33,522 bases of DNA from Lachnospiraceae bacterium. Its GTDB lineage: Bacteria > Bacillota > Clostridia > Lachnospirales > Lachnospiraceae. The notes beneath the pieces were generated by a model, which did not search any database, was not told where the DNA came from, and was given only the letters and a program-made list of their open reading frames with translations. The position numbers were made by a program, and so were the translations under genes. Each line of letters opens with the position of its first letter. The first letter of the stretch is position 1. The DNA lies in assembly GCA_022779165.1 (NCBI GenBank), contig JALFTO010000146.1, positions 1-33,522 on the forward strand. The letters are read 5' to 3'. Shown here in pieces: positions 1 through 8,743 of this stretch.

Positions 1-767
1 GGCCGGATATCCTTCCACAGATCCTGCAAAAGTCCCTTACACAGGGTGATCACCCTTTTCAGATCTTCGCGCTGTAAAAATTCTTTATAATATGTGATTC
101 TATCCCGAAAATGTCGGATCTTGTCTGCAAGATTTTTAGGAAAAACAATGATTTTTTGCCAAAGTCTTTTTAAAAACGCCCAAAATTCTTTGATCTTCCG
201 CCAGAGTTTCCGGAATGGATTTCTGCTTTCCCGTTCCTGTGCGATCTGTTGATCCGACATTTCCTGTCCGGCATGATCCTGCTTCATCGGTTCGGGCGGA
301 ACGTTCCCTTCATTTTCCGTCGGATTCGGTTCTCTCTTACCGTCATCTGTTAAACCCGATGCCTCCGCGTCCTCGCGGGGGTTCTCCCACTTTCCGACAA
401 GTCTCGGTTCCTCCACGGTTTTGTGCGTCTGCACAGTCTTCCGTGTTGCTTTTTGCTTTTTTACGGTCTTCTTCTTCGGTCCCTTTTTCTTCTTCGGCTC
501 TCTTGCACTGTCATAAACAGGGATTCCGAACAGCCTCACCCGATATCTGAGCGTCTCTTTAAACTGTGCCGACGCGCTTAAAATGTGAAACAGCCAGGAA
601 AGCTTCGCCTCTGCCACGGGAAGATTCTCCTCCGGCTTCTTCTCTCCGGATATCACATACCGGACAGGAAGGAATAATACCGACAGAAGAAGCACCACAA
701 CCAGTATGAGAATACAGAGTAATGTGATTCCTATTCCCTTCCCAATCATCTCCAGTATATGTAACAT
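1..767 (-). CDS. DUF2953-type membrane protein, C-terminus off window
   Basis: An open frame starts with ATG at 767 and runs off the window edge without a stop, giving about 255 residues. The N-terminus has one strongly hydrophobic helix (about residues 12-35), followed by the segment LFGIPVYD, which resembles DUF2953 proteins. After that comes a long charged, low-complexity stretch rich in Lys/Glu/Pro (about residues 90-190), then an amphipathic region. The start overlaps the stop of the upstream 108-aa gene (ATGA), so the two are translationally coupled. In Firmicutes DUF2953 proteins often sit beside the sporulation protein YtfJ; that gene would lie beyond base 1 and cannot be confirmed. 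Family assignment is moderate and the function is unknown. Confidence 0.7.
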   Translation of the reverse strand, partial: MLHILEMIGKGIGITLLCILILVVVLLLSVLFLPVRYVISGEKKPEENLPVAEAKLSWLFHILSASAQFKETLRYRVRLFGIPVYDSAREPKKKKGPKKKTVKKQKATRKTVQTHKTVEEPRLVGKWENPREDAEASGLTDDGKREPNPTENEGNVPPEPMKQDHAGQEMSDQQIAQERESRNPFRKLWRKIKEFWAFLKRLWQKIIVFPKNLADKIRHFRDRITYYKEFLQREDLKRVITLCKGLLQDLWKDIR

Positions 768-1093
768 CAATCTATTTTACCTCCGGTCAGGAAATAGTCC
801 TTCAGTCTGCAATCACCTGTCTCAGCCAGGACATCTTCCACCATGCGCTGTACCAGCTGCACAGCCTCATCATATCCGGCAGCAACCCCGACAACATGAG
901 GCGGATTCATTTTGTAGTACCTCTGCTGCAGGAAAGCACAATGATAAATTTCCAGCTGATCCGATCCTTCCGCCAGCGTGATCACAAAGACCCGAATCTG
1001 CCCGGCATGATGTCTTAATTTCCATTTCACCTTTCTGATATTGCGGATGTTATCACCCACATACAGCCTGTCATCAAATTTTATGGATTTCAT
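767..1093 (-). CDS. Conserved hypothetical protein, 108 aa
   Basis: A soluble-looking 108-residue protein with no signal peptide or membrane segment. It reads as alternating beta strands and helices (FVITLAEG, EIYHCAFLQQRYY, then a helix from about residue 70 to 90). I do not recognise a named family. It lies 18 bases downstream of the Nudix stop and overlaps the next gene by ATGA, so it is an operon member between the Nudix hydrolase and the DUF2953 protein. The start follows AAGGA very closely, so initiation may rely partly on coupling to the upstream gene. Confidence 0.75.
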   Translation of the reverse strand: MKSIKFDDRLYVGDNIRNIRKVKWKLRHHAGQIRVFVITLAEGSDQLEIYHCAFLQQRYYKMNPPHVVGVAAGYDEAVQLVQRMVEDVLAETGDCRLKDYFLTGGKID

Positions 1094-1111
1094 TCCTTGA
1101 TACCTGTATCC

Positions 1112-1564
1112 TCAATAGTATTTCCGGCTGCCCCATAAATTATTTCTTTTCAGTTCCAGATACTCATCATACGCTTTCTCCAGAATCTGTTTTTCGTTTG
1201 CAAATTTCAAAAGATGATACGCCTCATGAAATTTGTAATATCCGGAATCCACAAAGAACTCCTCGCGTTGTGGTTTGCTGTAATAGCTGTCTGCCATCAT
1301 CAGATACCAATGCACCTCTTTTTCCACCGTATCTTCCGGTACATTAAAGGTATAATCACTTTTTCCTACGTATTTGATGATGGAAGCCTTTGCCCCAGTT
1401 TCCTCAAGCACCTCTCTCAAAGCCGTGTCCTGATATTCCTCACCCTGCTCTACAGTGCCCTTCGGCAAAACCCAGCCCTCATACTTATTGTGATAATTCT
1501 TGTACAAAAGCAGAATTTTCCCTCGAAAAATAACCACACCGCCACAGCTTGTTGCTTCTATCAT
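1112..1564 (-). CDS. Nudix hydrolase, 150 aa
   Basis: The complete Nudix box G-x5-E-x7-REVLEETGA is present at about residues 36-58, including the Glu residues that bind the metal for pyrophosphate hydrolysis. The 150-aa length fits a single Nudix domain. The N-terminus (SCGGVVIF) is the usual first strand. The substrate (dinucleoside polyphosphate, oxidised nucleotide or other X-linked diphosphate) cannot be read from sequence; the motif WVLPKGTVEQGE resembles the Ap4A/diadenosine-type branch. The start is fixed by AGGAGG about 8 bases upstream. It is the first gene of a three-gene operon with the 108-aa protein and the DUF2953 protein, and it has its own promoter in the gap to the PBP gene. 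Confidence 0.9.
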   Translation of the reverse strand: MIEATSCGGVVIFRGKILLLYKNYHNKYEGWVLPKGTVEQGEEYQDTALREVLEETGAKASIIKYVGKSDYTFNVPEDTVEKEVHWYLMMADSYYSKPQREEFFVDSGYYKFHEAYHLLKFANEKQILEKAYDEYLELKRNNLWGSRKYY

Positions 1565-1609
1565 TGCAAAACCTCCTGTCTATGGTGTGTTGTGAACATA
1601 TTGAAAAGT

Positions 1610-1638
1610 ATTATACCACATTATTCTTACGATTGAAA
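1610..1638 (-). promoter_or_regulatory. Predicted sigma-A promoter of the Nudix operon
   Basis: On the minus strand a perfect -10 TATAAT (1610-1615) is preceded by TGG, making an extended -10. A weak -35 TTTCAA (1633-1638) lies 17 bases upstream. The site is in the 83-base gap between the PBP gene and the Nudix gene. Confidence 0.65.
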
Positions 1639-1647
1639 GTGGTACTG

Positions 1648-3108
1648 TCAAGAGAAGTATGCATCAAACACCCTCTTGGCCATCGGCACCGCATAATCCC
1701 CACCGGAACCGGCACCCTCTATGATGACTGTCACGACCAGTCTGGGATCCTCCACCGGAGCAAATCCGGTAAACCAGGCATGGCTTTCCAGCTTATTCAG
1801 ACCGAACTCCGCAGAGCCTGTCTTACCTGCCGCTGTGTAGGAAAGACCTGACAGCTTGGTGCCTGTTCCACTCTCCACAACCTCCTCCATATATTCCTTC
1901 AGAATTGCAGCCTCCTCTTCCGTCATCAGCCGACCGTATTTTGCCGGCGAAAAATGTTTCACCTTATTGCCGGAGACAGTTTCCACCCTGTCAATCATAT
2001 ACGGCTTCATGAGTTCCCCATTATTGGCGATTGCAGCTGTGATCATGGCAAGCTGGATTGGTGTGATCTGTGTTTTTCCCTGGCCGATCGCATTCTGCAT
2101 CATCTGATCCGGTGCCGTATCCTCATCCAAAACAATCTTACTCTGATTATATTTGCAGTCCAGCGGAAGCTCTTTGTTAAACAAAAGAGAATCCATTGTC
2201 CTTACAAATTTTGTCCGGTCAAGTCCGATTCCGATATTGGCAAAAGAAGAGTTACACGATTTGGCAAACGATTTTTTCAGATCTACTTTCCCGTGTTTGC
2301 TGCCATGATAACAGTTGATCCGATCCCCTTCATACTCAAAGTGGCCGGTACAGTTGTAACTGTAATTCTGATAGGTGTCCGGATTTTCCCGGATATATTC
2401 CAGAGTTGTCACAATTTTAAATGTAGATCCGGGTGGATACAATCCCTGTGTTGTTCGGTTTAATAGCGTTCCGCTCTCCTCATCCGCAATCAGATCATCC
2501 CATAGCGTAGCGATTTTATTCGGATCAAAATCAGGTTTTGACACCATCGCCACAATTCTGCCTGTGGAAGGCTCAATTGCAATAATCGCCCCCTTGTAGA
2601 TTCCCATTGCTTTGGAAGCTGCCTCCTGCACCGTAACATCAAGTGTCGTATAGACATTGTCCCCGGGATTTTTCTCCCCGATAAGTTCATTCCGGACCTT
2701 CTCCGTTGCCGGAATTCCGGACTGGACCAGATCATAATTCATCTGTTCCTCGACACCGGATTTCCCCTTTCCGGTATAGCCGACCGCATGGGCAAACAGA
2801 TTGTCATAAGGATAGACGCGCTGTTCTTTCCCTTCCTCATCCACGACCGTCTGTGCAAGGATCTCCCCACCGGCAGCATAAATGCTTCCCCTGCGGTTCT
2901 GTGCATTGACAATCTGCTGCCTGTTATTATAGCTATTATTAAATAACTCTTCTTTATGTGAAACGGAATAAAAAACAAGATACCCCATCATCACCAGAAA
3001 AAGCGCCGTAAATCCGACTGTTATTCCGATGATTTCAGGATTCTTCTTCCTCGTATTCTTCCGCTTTTTCTCTTCTGTCTGCAATTTTTTTCTTTCGCAT
3101 TCCGCCAT
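1648..3108 (-). CDS. Class B penicillin-binding protein (transpeptidase), PbpA/FtsI-like
   Basis: This is a D,D-transpeptidase that crosslinks peptidoglycan on the outer face of the membrane. The 486-aa protein has a Lys-rich cytoplasmic tail (residues 1-24), one membrane helix (about 26-48), a short pedestal and the transpeptidase domain. The catalytic triad of motifs is intact: STFK at 228-231, SCN at 284-286 and KTG at 429-431. I chose the ATG at 3108 because GGAGG sits 8 bases upstream; a frame-extending TTG at 3123 overlaps that ribosome site. The gene overlaps the 3' end of the SEDS gene by about 74 bases, the classic SEDS-bPBP pairing that forms a glycan synthase. The short pedestal (about 490 aa in total) places it with the small PbpA-like clostridial PBPs rather than large divisome PBPs with PASTA repeats. 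Confidence 0.95.
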   Translation of the reverse strand: MAECERKKLQTEEKKRKNTRKKNPEIIGITVGFTALFLVMMGYLVFYSVSHKEELFNNSYNNRQQIVNAQNRRGSIYAAGGEILAQTVVDEEGKEQRVYPYDNLFAHAVGYTGKGKSGVEEQMNYDLVQSGIPATEKVRNELIGEKNPGDNVYTTLDVTVQEAASKAMGIYKGAIIAIEPSTGRIVAMVSKPDFDPNKIATLWDDLIADEESGTLLNRTTQGLYPPGSTFKIVTTLEYIRENPDTYQNYSYNCTGHFEYEGDRINCYHGSKHGKVDLKKSFAKSCNSSFANIGIGLDRTKFVRTMDSLLFNKELPLDCKYNQSKIVLDEDTAPDQMMQNAIGQGKTQITPIQLAMITAAIANNGELMKPYMIDRVETVSGNKVKHFSPAKYGRLMTEEEAAILKEYMEEVVESGTGTKLSGLSYTAAGKTGSAEFGLNKLESHAWFTGFAPVEDPRLVVTVIIEGAGSGGDYAVPMAKRVFDAYFS

Positions 3109-4408
3109 TTTTCTTTCCTCCAAGCAGATACAATCCCTGAATCACCGAAAAAAGTAGCAGCGTACTAAGCACACTGCTTCCGCCATAACTGATGAGCGGC
3201 AGAGTCACTCCCGTAAGGGGAATGAATTTGATTCCTCCCCCAATCGTTAGAAAGACCTGAAAAATATACGTAATCCCGAGACCGACAGCTGTCAGTCTGT
3301 AAAAGCCCGGTTTCATGGACAGTGCAGTTTCCATAAACATCACAAAACAACTGAGATAAATGAGAAGCAGACACAACCCGAACAAAAGTCCGAGTTCCTC
3401 AATGATTGCAGAAAAGATAAAATCCGTTTCCACATAGGGAATGGATTTCGGGCTGCCCTGATACAGTCCGAGTCCAAACATTCCGCCGCAGCCGATCGCA
3501 AACAACGACTGTGTGATCTGATAACCCGCTCCGTCAATCACACTCCAAGGATCACGCCACGCCTGCACCCTGACCTGTACATGTGTAAAGAAACGCCATG
3601 CAAAATAGGATGCAAAGCCGCCGCCAAAGATTCCGGCTGCCAGATATCTCTTTTTTCCGGATGCAGCATAGACCATGATGATGTAAGTCACAAAGAAGAT
3701 CAACGCACTGCCCAGATCCCTGGATGCGACAAGGATCAACACATGCATACCGGCAAACAGCGCAGACAGCACTATATTCCAGAAAGAGCACGATCTGTCC
3801 AGCAAAGCTGCCATAAAGAACACAAACACAATCTTGACAAATTCCGAGGGCTGAAACGCAATTCCAAAAACAGACCATGTAAGTCGGGAACCGTTTGTCA
3901 CCGCCCCGGAGACAAGCACGATTCCAAGTGCGATGATTCCGATCACGCCATAGATCCAGACAAAATCCTTCCACCGTTTCACCCTTGTGATCAGCTCCGG
4001 AACAGTCAGTGCAATGCCAAGCGATACCACTGCGATGATAAACTGTCTGACCGCCTTATCGTACGAAAGTCGTGTCAGCATTACAAACCCGACCGAAAGC
4101 AGGAAACACATATTATTTACCACCAGACGGTTTGCTTTCGGATAGATCATATGATACAGTACGATCGTTGAATATAGTGCAATCTGCTGAAACAAAAAGA
4201 AAAAGAGGAGTTCCAGCTTTCCCGTTCTTGCATAAATTGCCGCGAAACAGGTAAAATGTACCAGAAACATAAAAATATTCTGGCGGATATAGATGCCCTT
4301 TCTCTCCTCCTCCGTACGGAAGCGGAAAACCGCAAAACACTCATACGTATAAAAGGAAACAAACAGCACAATGATATATTTTGAAAATTCACCGATATAT
4401 TGTTGCAT
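3035..4408 (-). CDS. SEDS family glycan polymerase (FtsW/RodA/SpoVE)
   Basis: A polytopic membrane protein of 457 aa with about ten hydrophobic helices. SEDS proteins polymerise lipid II into glycan strands together with a class B PBP. Family signatures are clear: a G-rich loop (GCGGMFGLGLYQGSPK) followed by PYVETDFIFSAIIEELG, and PLISYGGSS near the C-terminus, followed by a charged Lys/Glu-rich cytoplasmic tail. ATG at 4408 is preferred over an in-frame TTG at 4414; no strong ribosome site is visible, so coupling to the U32 gene 22 bases upstream is likely. The partner PBP overlaps its 3' end. Whether it serves elongation, division or sporulation cannot be decided here. Confidence 0.95.
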   Translation of the reverse strand: MQQYIGEFSKYIIVLFVSFYTYECFAVFRFRTEEERKGIYIRQNIFMFLVHFTCFAAIYARTGKLELLFFFLFQQIALYSTIVLYHMIYPKANRLVVNNMCFLLSVGFVMLTRLSYDKAVRQFIIAVVSLGIALTVPELITRVKRWKDFVWIYGVIGIIALGIVLVSGAVTNGSRLTWSVFGIAFQPSEFVKIVFVFFMAALLDRSCSFWNIVLSALFAGMHVLILVASRDLGSALIFFVTYIIMVYAASGKKRYLAAGIFGGGFASYFAWRFFTHVQVRVQAWRDPWSVIDGAGYQITQSLFAIGCGGMFGLGLYQGSPKSIPYVETDFIFSAIIEELGLLFGLCLLLIYLSCFVMFMETALSMKPGFYRLTAVGLGITYIFQVFLTIGGGIKFIPLTGVTLPLISYGGSSVLSTLLLFSVIQGLYLLGGKKNGGMRKKKIADRREKAEEYEEEES

Positions 4409-4429
4409 AGCCAAATCTCAATCCGATCT

Positions 4430-6742
4430 CTATTCTGCTCCTCTTTTATAGTGTCCTTTTGTAAACACATATTCCGCATGATCATCCGGGCGTATTTCTT
4501 TCCCGGTTGAAAACTCACTGTCAACTTCCCGGAAAAATCCGGAAAATCTACAAAATACCTGACGTATTTCCTCAGGCGTTTCCGTCGTGAATGATAATCT
4601 GATGCCGGACGGATTCTCTAAACATATGGATTTTCCATATCCATGCAGGGAAAGCGGCACACTGTTATACAGTACATTATAGCAATGCTCACAAACAGTA
4701 TGCACTGGAAACCGCACCTGATACCGGTCCGTAAGCCACAACGGCCCATGCCCTTGCAATCTTTCTCCACTCTCATGTCTGCCAAAGGATACGTTCTGTC
4801 CCGGATTACCCTGAGCAAGGCATTCTCCCGCTGTCTTTCTCACACAATTTGCCGTAACCATAAGCGGCGTTCTGCCATACACTTCAACCTCTGTGCCGCG
4901 AATTCCCATGGCATGCCAGTCCCCGCGATTCAATTCACCCGGTGCCGTCTGAGACACACCGAGTTCCGTCAGAAATTTCTTTGCACGTGAATTCCATATA
5001 TAAAGGCTGCTGTCTGCCTGGGTCATCCCATCATATTTTTGCTCTTTCAGATAAAAAAGACTCTCCAGATTACGGATCAGTACACCGTCATAGACTGAAG
5101 ATTTCAGAACATGCTCGTTGAACTTTGCAAGCCATTCTTTATCACGGCTGCGCAGAATACGCGGCATGGCAGCAAATAACAGACGGCCTTTTTTTGCCTG
5201 TTTCCAGTCTGATAGTTTTGACATCTCAATCATGCATTCCGACTCGAGATACAGCCGGTCTGTTTGCTCTTCCTTCTCCACTGCGCCAAACTGACTATCA
5301 TGGTCAATCATTACCGCAATGTATGTTTTCTCATATTCCGGGGTGCTTTCCACATTTCCCACAGATATCAGTTCCCGATTCAGCTGTTCCAGTCTGTCCT
5401 GATAATCCGCAGGCACCTTCCGACAACTTTTTGATAAAAGCTTATCCTCAAGCGCTCTCAGCGCATCTCTGCGCAGATCGTTCAACGCCTTTACCGGCAA
5501 GAAACAATCAGGCTCTAATTCACATATGAGTTCTTCAAACACAAATGCGGTTCCGCCTGTCTTTCTGATCTGCTTCTCTACAGTTTCCGCAGTAAGAGGC
5601 TGCTTCACCGCCTGCAGAACCGGTATGCCCTCTGTCCGGACAAGCGGATCCCCTTTTCTTTCTGTGCATAGTTCAAGCATGACCGGCCGGTTTTTGCAGA
5701 GGATCACTCTGCCATAAACAGGAAGTGTCAAAGACTGTTCCAGCCAGGCATTCCTGATTTCCTGCAGATACCGCTCATCCGCTTTGCAGTAACTCGGCTT
5801 ATCCGGCGTGATCATTTCCCTGCCGTTGTATCTGTGATAATAGCCTTCCTGAATCTCACTGCGGATATACAGATGCTTCAGTCTTTCCATATCGTCAGGC
5901 TCTACCTTCCACGGCTGATCGGGTGCGGCAAGATATCGGTCGATATATTTCCGGTAAAGCGCCGTAACGCCCGCCGCATACTCCGAACTCTTCATTCTTC
6001 CCTCTATCTTGAAGGAGTCGATTCCGGCCTCAATCAGTTCGGGCAAAATGCTAAGTGTACACATATCCTTTAAGCTTAACGGATAACTCTCTTTGCCTGT
6101 CCGCTGACACTCTCTACCGATGCCTGTGACGGTATAAGGCAGCCTGCACGGTTGGGCACATCTGCCCCGGTTGCCGCTGCGTCCTCCCAGCATACTGCTG
6201 AACAGGCATTGCCCGGAATAGCAGTAGCACATAGCGCCATGAATAAATGCTTCCACCTGAATATCCGCTTCCTGCCTGATCGCCCTGATTTCCTCCAGTG
6301 ACAATTCTCTCGCCGGAACCACTCTGGCTGCTCCCTGCTCCTTCAACAGTTTCGCCCCGTACACTCCTGTGACCGTCATCTGCGTGCTCACATGCAGTTC
6401 AAGCTCCGGAAACAGTTCCCTCACCACATGGAAAACGCCAAAATCCTGCACAATGATACCGTCCAGCCCCTCTTCATAAAACGGGCGCAAGTACTCGGGA
6501 AGGTCTGCAAGTTCCTCCTGTCGCACAAGGGTATTGACAGTCAGATATATCTTCCGTCCGAGCAAATGGGCATAACGAATAGCCAGGCATACTTCCTCAT
6601 CCGAGAAATTATCCGCGTATGCTCTGGCTCCGTATTTTTTCCCACCTATATAAACAGCATCGGCACCTGCATGAATTGCTCCGAGAAAGCTCTCATAATT
6701 TCCTGCAGGTGCCAATAATTCTACTTGATACGTTCTGCTCAT
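4430..6742 (-). CDS. U32 family protein with DUF3656, RlhA-like
   Basis: The 770-aa protein starts with the U32 TIM-barrel (ELLAPAGN...GADAVYIGG). It carries the U32 signature at about residues 163-183, with Cys172, Cys174 and Cys179, then Cys195 and Cys199 in a CAQPC motif, an arrangement expected to hold an iron-sulfur cluster. The C-terminal half matches the DUF3656 architecture of E. coli RlhA, which hydroxylates C2501 of 23S rRNA. Although labelled peptidase U32, the characterised relatives of this architecture are RNA hydroxylases, so RNA modification is the better guess; collagenase-type activity is an older alternative. Its start overlaps the zapA stop by ATGA, placing it in a zapA-U32-SEDS-PBP transcription unit. 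Confidence 0.9.
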   Translation of the reverse strand: MSRTYQVELLAPAGNYESFLGAIHAGADAVYIGGKKYGARAYADNFSDEEVCLAIRYAHLLGRKIYLTVNTLVRQEELADLPEYLRPFYEEGLDGIIVQDFGVFHVVRELFPELELHVSTQMTVTGVYGAKLLKEQGAARVVPARELSLEEIRAIRQEADIQVEAFIHGAMCYCYSGQCLFSSMLGGRSGNRGRCAQPCRLPYTVTGIGRECQRTGKESYPLSLKDMCTLSILPELIEAGIDSFKIEGRMKSSEYAAGVTALYRKYIDRYLAAPDQPWKVEPDDMERLKHLYIRSEIQEGYYHRYNGREMITPDKPSYCKADERYLQEIRNAWLEQSLTLPVYGRVILCKNRPVMLELCTERKGDPLVRTEGIPVLQAVKQPLTAETVEKQIRKTGGTAFVFEELICELEPDCFLPVKALNDLRRDALRALEDKLLSKSCRKVPADYQDRLEQLNRELISVGNVESTPEYEKTYIAVMIDHDSQFGAVEKEEQTDRLYLESECMIEMSKLSDWKQAKKGRLLFAAMPRILRSRDKEWLAKFNEHVLKSSVYDGVLIRNLESLFYLKEQKYDGMTQADSSLYIWNSRAKKFLTELGVSQTAPGELNRGDWHAMGIRGTEVEVYGRTPLMVTANCVRKTAGECLAQGNPGQNVSFGRHESGERLQGHGPLWLTDRYQVRFPVHTVCEHCYNVLYNSVPLSLHGYGKSICLENPSGIRLSFTTETPEEIRQVFCRFSGFFREVDSEFSTGKEIRPDDHAEYVFTKGHYKRGAE

Positions 6743-7149
6743 GCTTTTTTATGCTCTTTCAGTTCAGTCTCCATACGGACAATCTTTTTAGCATTTTCGT
6801 TGAGTTCCTGCTGAAGTCTCTTCACACTCTTTTCCGTAGTCTCCAGCTTCATCTGTGCTGCGATCAGTTCATGCTTCAGATCGTAGATCTCTTTTTCCTT
6901 GTTGGTGATATCCTCTTCCAGAATATCGATCTGTTTCTTTGCCTTGAAGTAGTCATCCGCGATATTCAATTGCAGGAGAACATTCTGCATATCAACAGGC
7001 TGCCTTCTGAAACTGTCAACCTTGCTATATTCTGCCACCTTATTATTGATGTAAGAGGCTACACGCTGAAGATATTCTTCACTTTCATAGCCACTCAGCG
7101 TAAACACCTTTCCACCAATAATTACTTCCGTATCCGTTCTGGCTGCCAT
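6739..7149 (-). CDS. zapA: Cell division protein ZapA
   Basis: A 136-aa cytoplasmic protein. The N-terminal part (EVIIGGKVFTLSGYESEEYL, then a helix with YINNKV) is the ZapA head that binds FtsZ and promotes Z-ring bundling. From about residue 70 onward the protein is a long Glu/Lys/Leu-rich coiled coil, longer than in many ZapA proteins (about 85-110 aa). The start at 7149 is set by GGGGAGG 6 bases upstream; the frame stays open for 40 more codons into the upstream palindrome block, but that stretch is not protein-like and has no ribosome site. It overlaps the U32 gene by ATGA. Confidence 0.92.
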   Translation of the reverse strand: MAARTDTEVIIGGKVFTLSGYESEEYLQRVASYINNKVAEYSKVDSFRRQPVDMQNVLLQLNIADDYFKAKKQIDILEEDITNKEKEIYDLKHELIAAQMKLETTEKSVKRLQQELNENAKKIVRMETELKEHKKA

Positions 7150-7200
7150 ATGATTCCTCCCCACATATAAACATCCGACAGTTGATTGATTGTCTGTCAC

Positions 7201-7352
7201 TCGCAAGCACGCGCTGGCGCGCTCTGCTCCGCAGTGCTCATTCGGAAGCCTTACGGCTTCCTCATTCACGGGCTTCGCCCTATGTCCGCAGACACAGGCA
7301 AATCCGCCTGCAAGCAGTCAGTTTGCCTGTGTCTGCGGACGCACTGCTCATT
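7201..7352. repeat. Mosaic palindromic intergenic element
   Basis: The 226-base gap between the AhpF-like gene and zapA holds a set of palindromes. A perfect 19-base inverted repeat spans 7284-7302 / 7322-7340. A 7-bp hairpin with a TTAC loop lies at 7244-7261, a GGGC-TTC-GCCC hairpin at about 7270-7280, and a CGCG-CTGG-CGCG hairpin near 7210. GCAGTGC (7231-7237) and its complement GCACTGC (7341-7347) could close a stem around the inner hairpins. The hairpins are separated by short TCATT units. There is no U-tract, so this is not a typical terminator; a REP/MITE-like interspersed element is the best description. Confidence 0.7.
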
Positions 7353-7375
7353 GCTTTCGCGTACATTATATCACA

Positions 7376-8056
7376 TTATGTCGGATTTTCAAGGGTTTCG
7401 AGGATAGTGAGGATTTCTTCCATGGTCTTGCCACCCAGGAAAGTGTGTGTCTCATTGACGATCAAAACGGGGACTCTCTCGATCTGATACTTCTTTACCA
7501 GCTCGGGATACAGTCTGGCGTCGATCATCTGCGCGCTCATATCGGGATTCAGTGATGCGATCCTCTGGCAGGCTGTCACAACGTCCGCGCAGTGATGGCA
7601 GGCAAGCGAAACACAGACCTGCATATGTTTTTTCCCTCTAAGCAAGGTAATACGCGACTTCACTGTGTCTTCCAGAGGCTGTCCGGGTCCTGCCACATTG
7701 TAGAGTGCCAGCACGAACGAATTGATTTCCTTGCCGCCAGGAATGCCCGCAAAAGAAATTCCCGTATAGGTACCTCCTTCCCCATATAAGCCAAAAGAAG
7801 GAAGCAATCCCTCGCAGCACTGTTCCACAATTAGAGAAGGACTATCCTCTTTCCCGTAAAGTTCCAGATTTATCCTGTCACATAATCCCGCAACAGCTTT
7901 CAGAAAGCTTCCGAGTTCTGTTCCTTTCTCATCGTCCTCCAGAACCGCTTTGATTACAACATCTCGTTCAAGCTTGCCGAGTATGCCCTTTAACTGTTCC
8001 TGCAATGCGCTGTCTATGAGTGATGACTGCGCAGGTATCTTAGAAAAGTCTGTCAT
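7376..8056 (-). CDS. AhpF N-terminal-type tandem thioredoxin-fold protein (CHHC), no reductase domain
   Basis: A 226-aa cytoplasmic protein resembling only the N-terminal part of AhpF, with two thioredoxin-like folds and a redox motif C153-H-H-C156 (E. coli AhpF has CHNC). The FAD/NADH reductase half of AhpF is absent. It lies 31 bases downstream of ahpC, so its likely role is to pass electrons to AhpC, itself reduced by a thioredoxin reductase encoded elsewhere. The start at 8056 follows GAGGAGG at ideal spacing; 18 further in-frame upstream codons overlap the 3' end of ahpC and are unlikely to be used. The tail has the PVLIVN cis-Pro strand typical of thioredoxin folds. Confidence 0.85.
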   Translation of the reverse strand: MTDFSKIPAQSSLIDSALQEQLKGILGKLERDVVIKAVLEDDEKGTELGSFLKAVAGLCDRINLELYGKEDSPSLIVEQCCEGLLPSFGLYGEGGTYTGISFAGIPGGKEINSFVLALYNVAGPGQPLEDTVKSRITLLRGKKHMQVCVSLACHHCADVVTACQRIASLNPDMSAQMIDARLYPELVKKYQIERVPVLIVNETHTFLGGKTMEEILTILETLENPT

Positions 8057-8087
8057 TTTCTTATCCTCCTCGTACAGCAATCCTACA

Positions 8088-8654
8088 TCACAGCATTCCA
8101 ACCAGATCAAGACTCGGTGTCAGTGTTTCCTCTCCCGGTTTCCACTTGGCCGGACATACCTGATCGCCGTGTTCCTCAACGAACTGTGCAGCCTGCAGCT
8201 TCCGAAGGAGTTCTTCGGCATTGCGCCCGATCCCGAGATCGTGTACCTCATAAGCCTTGATCTCACCTCTCGGATTCACGATAAAAGTAGCGCGCAGAGC
8301 CTGTCCTGCCTCTTCGATCAATACGCCGAACGCTTTTGACAATTTCCATGCCGTATCCGCTAACATCGGATATTTAATCTTACCGATCGTCTCCGATGCG
8401 TCTGACCATGCCTTGTGTACGAACTCGCTGTCGGTAGAAACAGAATAGATCTCACATCCGAGAGACTGGAATTCCTCGTAATGATCTGCCAGATCTCCCA
8501 ACTCCGTCGGGCATACAAAAGTAAAATCCGCCGGATAAAAGAAGAAGATGCTCCACTGCCCTTCCAGATCTTTTTCCGTTACCTCTAATGTTTTACCCGC
8601 CTGATAAGCCTGCACGCAAAACGGCTCAATTTTTGTCCCAATCAGATGACTCAT
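8088..8654 (-). CDS. ahpC: Peroxiredoxin AhpC
   Basis: A 188-aa typical two-cysteine peroxiredoxin that reduces H2O2 and organic hydroperoxides. The peroxidatic cysteine is C48 in FTFVCPTE and the resolving cysteine is C167 in VCPAKW, both at the family positions. The start at 8654 follows GGAGG. A good sigma-A promoter lies upstream and the AhpF-like reductant follows, forming a two-gene unit. It is divergent from the small repeat protein at 8841. I saw no convincing PerR box in the 186-base divergent gap. Confidence 0.96.
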   Translation of the reverse strand: MSHLIGTKIEPFCVQAYQAGKTLEVTEKDLEGQWSIFFFYPADFTFVCPTELGDLADHYEEFQSLGCEIYSVSTDSEFVHKAWSDASETIGKIKYPMLADTAWKLSKAFGVLIEEAGQALRATFIVNPRGEIKAYEVHDLGIGRNAEELLRKLQAAQFVEEHGDQVCPAKWKPGEETLTPSLDLVGML

Positions 8655-8685
8655 GATAATACCTCCTTCGATTCAATATAGTTAT

Positions 8686-8714
8686 ATTTTAATGTCTTTC
8701 TCATTTTTATACAA
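8686..8714 (-). promoter_or_regulatory. Predicted sigma-A promoter of ahpC
   Basis: Minus-strand -35 TTGTAT (8709-8714) and -10 TAAAAT (8686-8691) with a 17-base spacer, about 32 bases before the ahpC start. An A/T-rich stretch lies upstream of the -35. Confidence 0.65.
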
Positions 8715-8743
8715 GAATTTTTCCAAATTTTCCTCGTTTTCCC

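Noticed and set aside
215-550. Plus-strand ORF of 111 aa
   Set aside because: It is the antisense of the Lys/Glu-rich part of the DUF2953 gene, with Ser/Pro/Arg-rich low-complexity sequence and no ribosome site.
7150-7269. N-terminal extension of ZapA through the palindrome block
   Set aside because: The frame is open by chance; ZapA similarity starts at 7149, where the only good ribosome site lies.
7284-7340. 19-bp inverted repeat as terminator of the ahp unit
   Set aside because: No U-tract follows the stem on the minus strand; it fits an interspersed palindromic element better.
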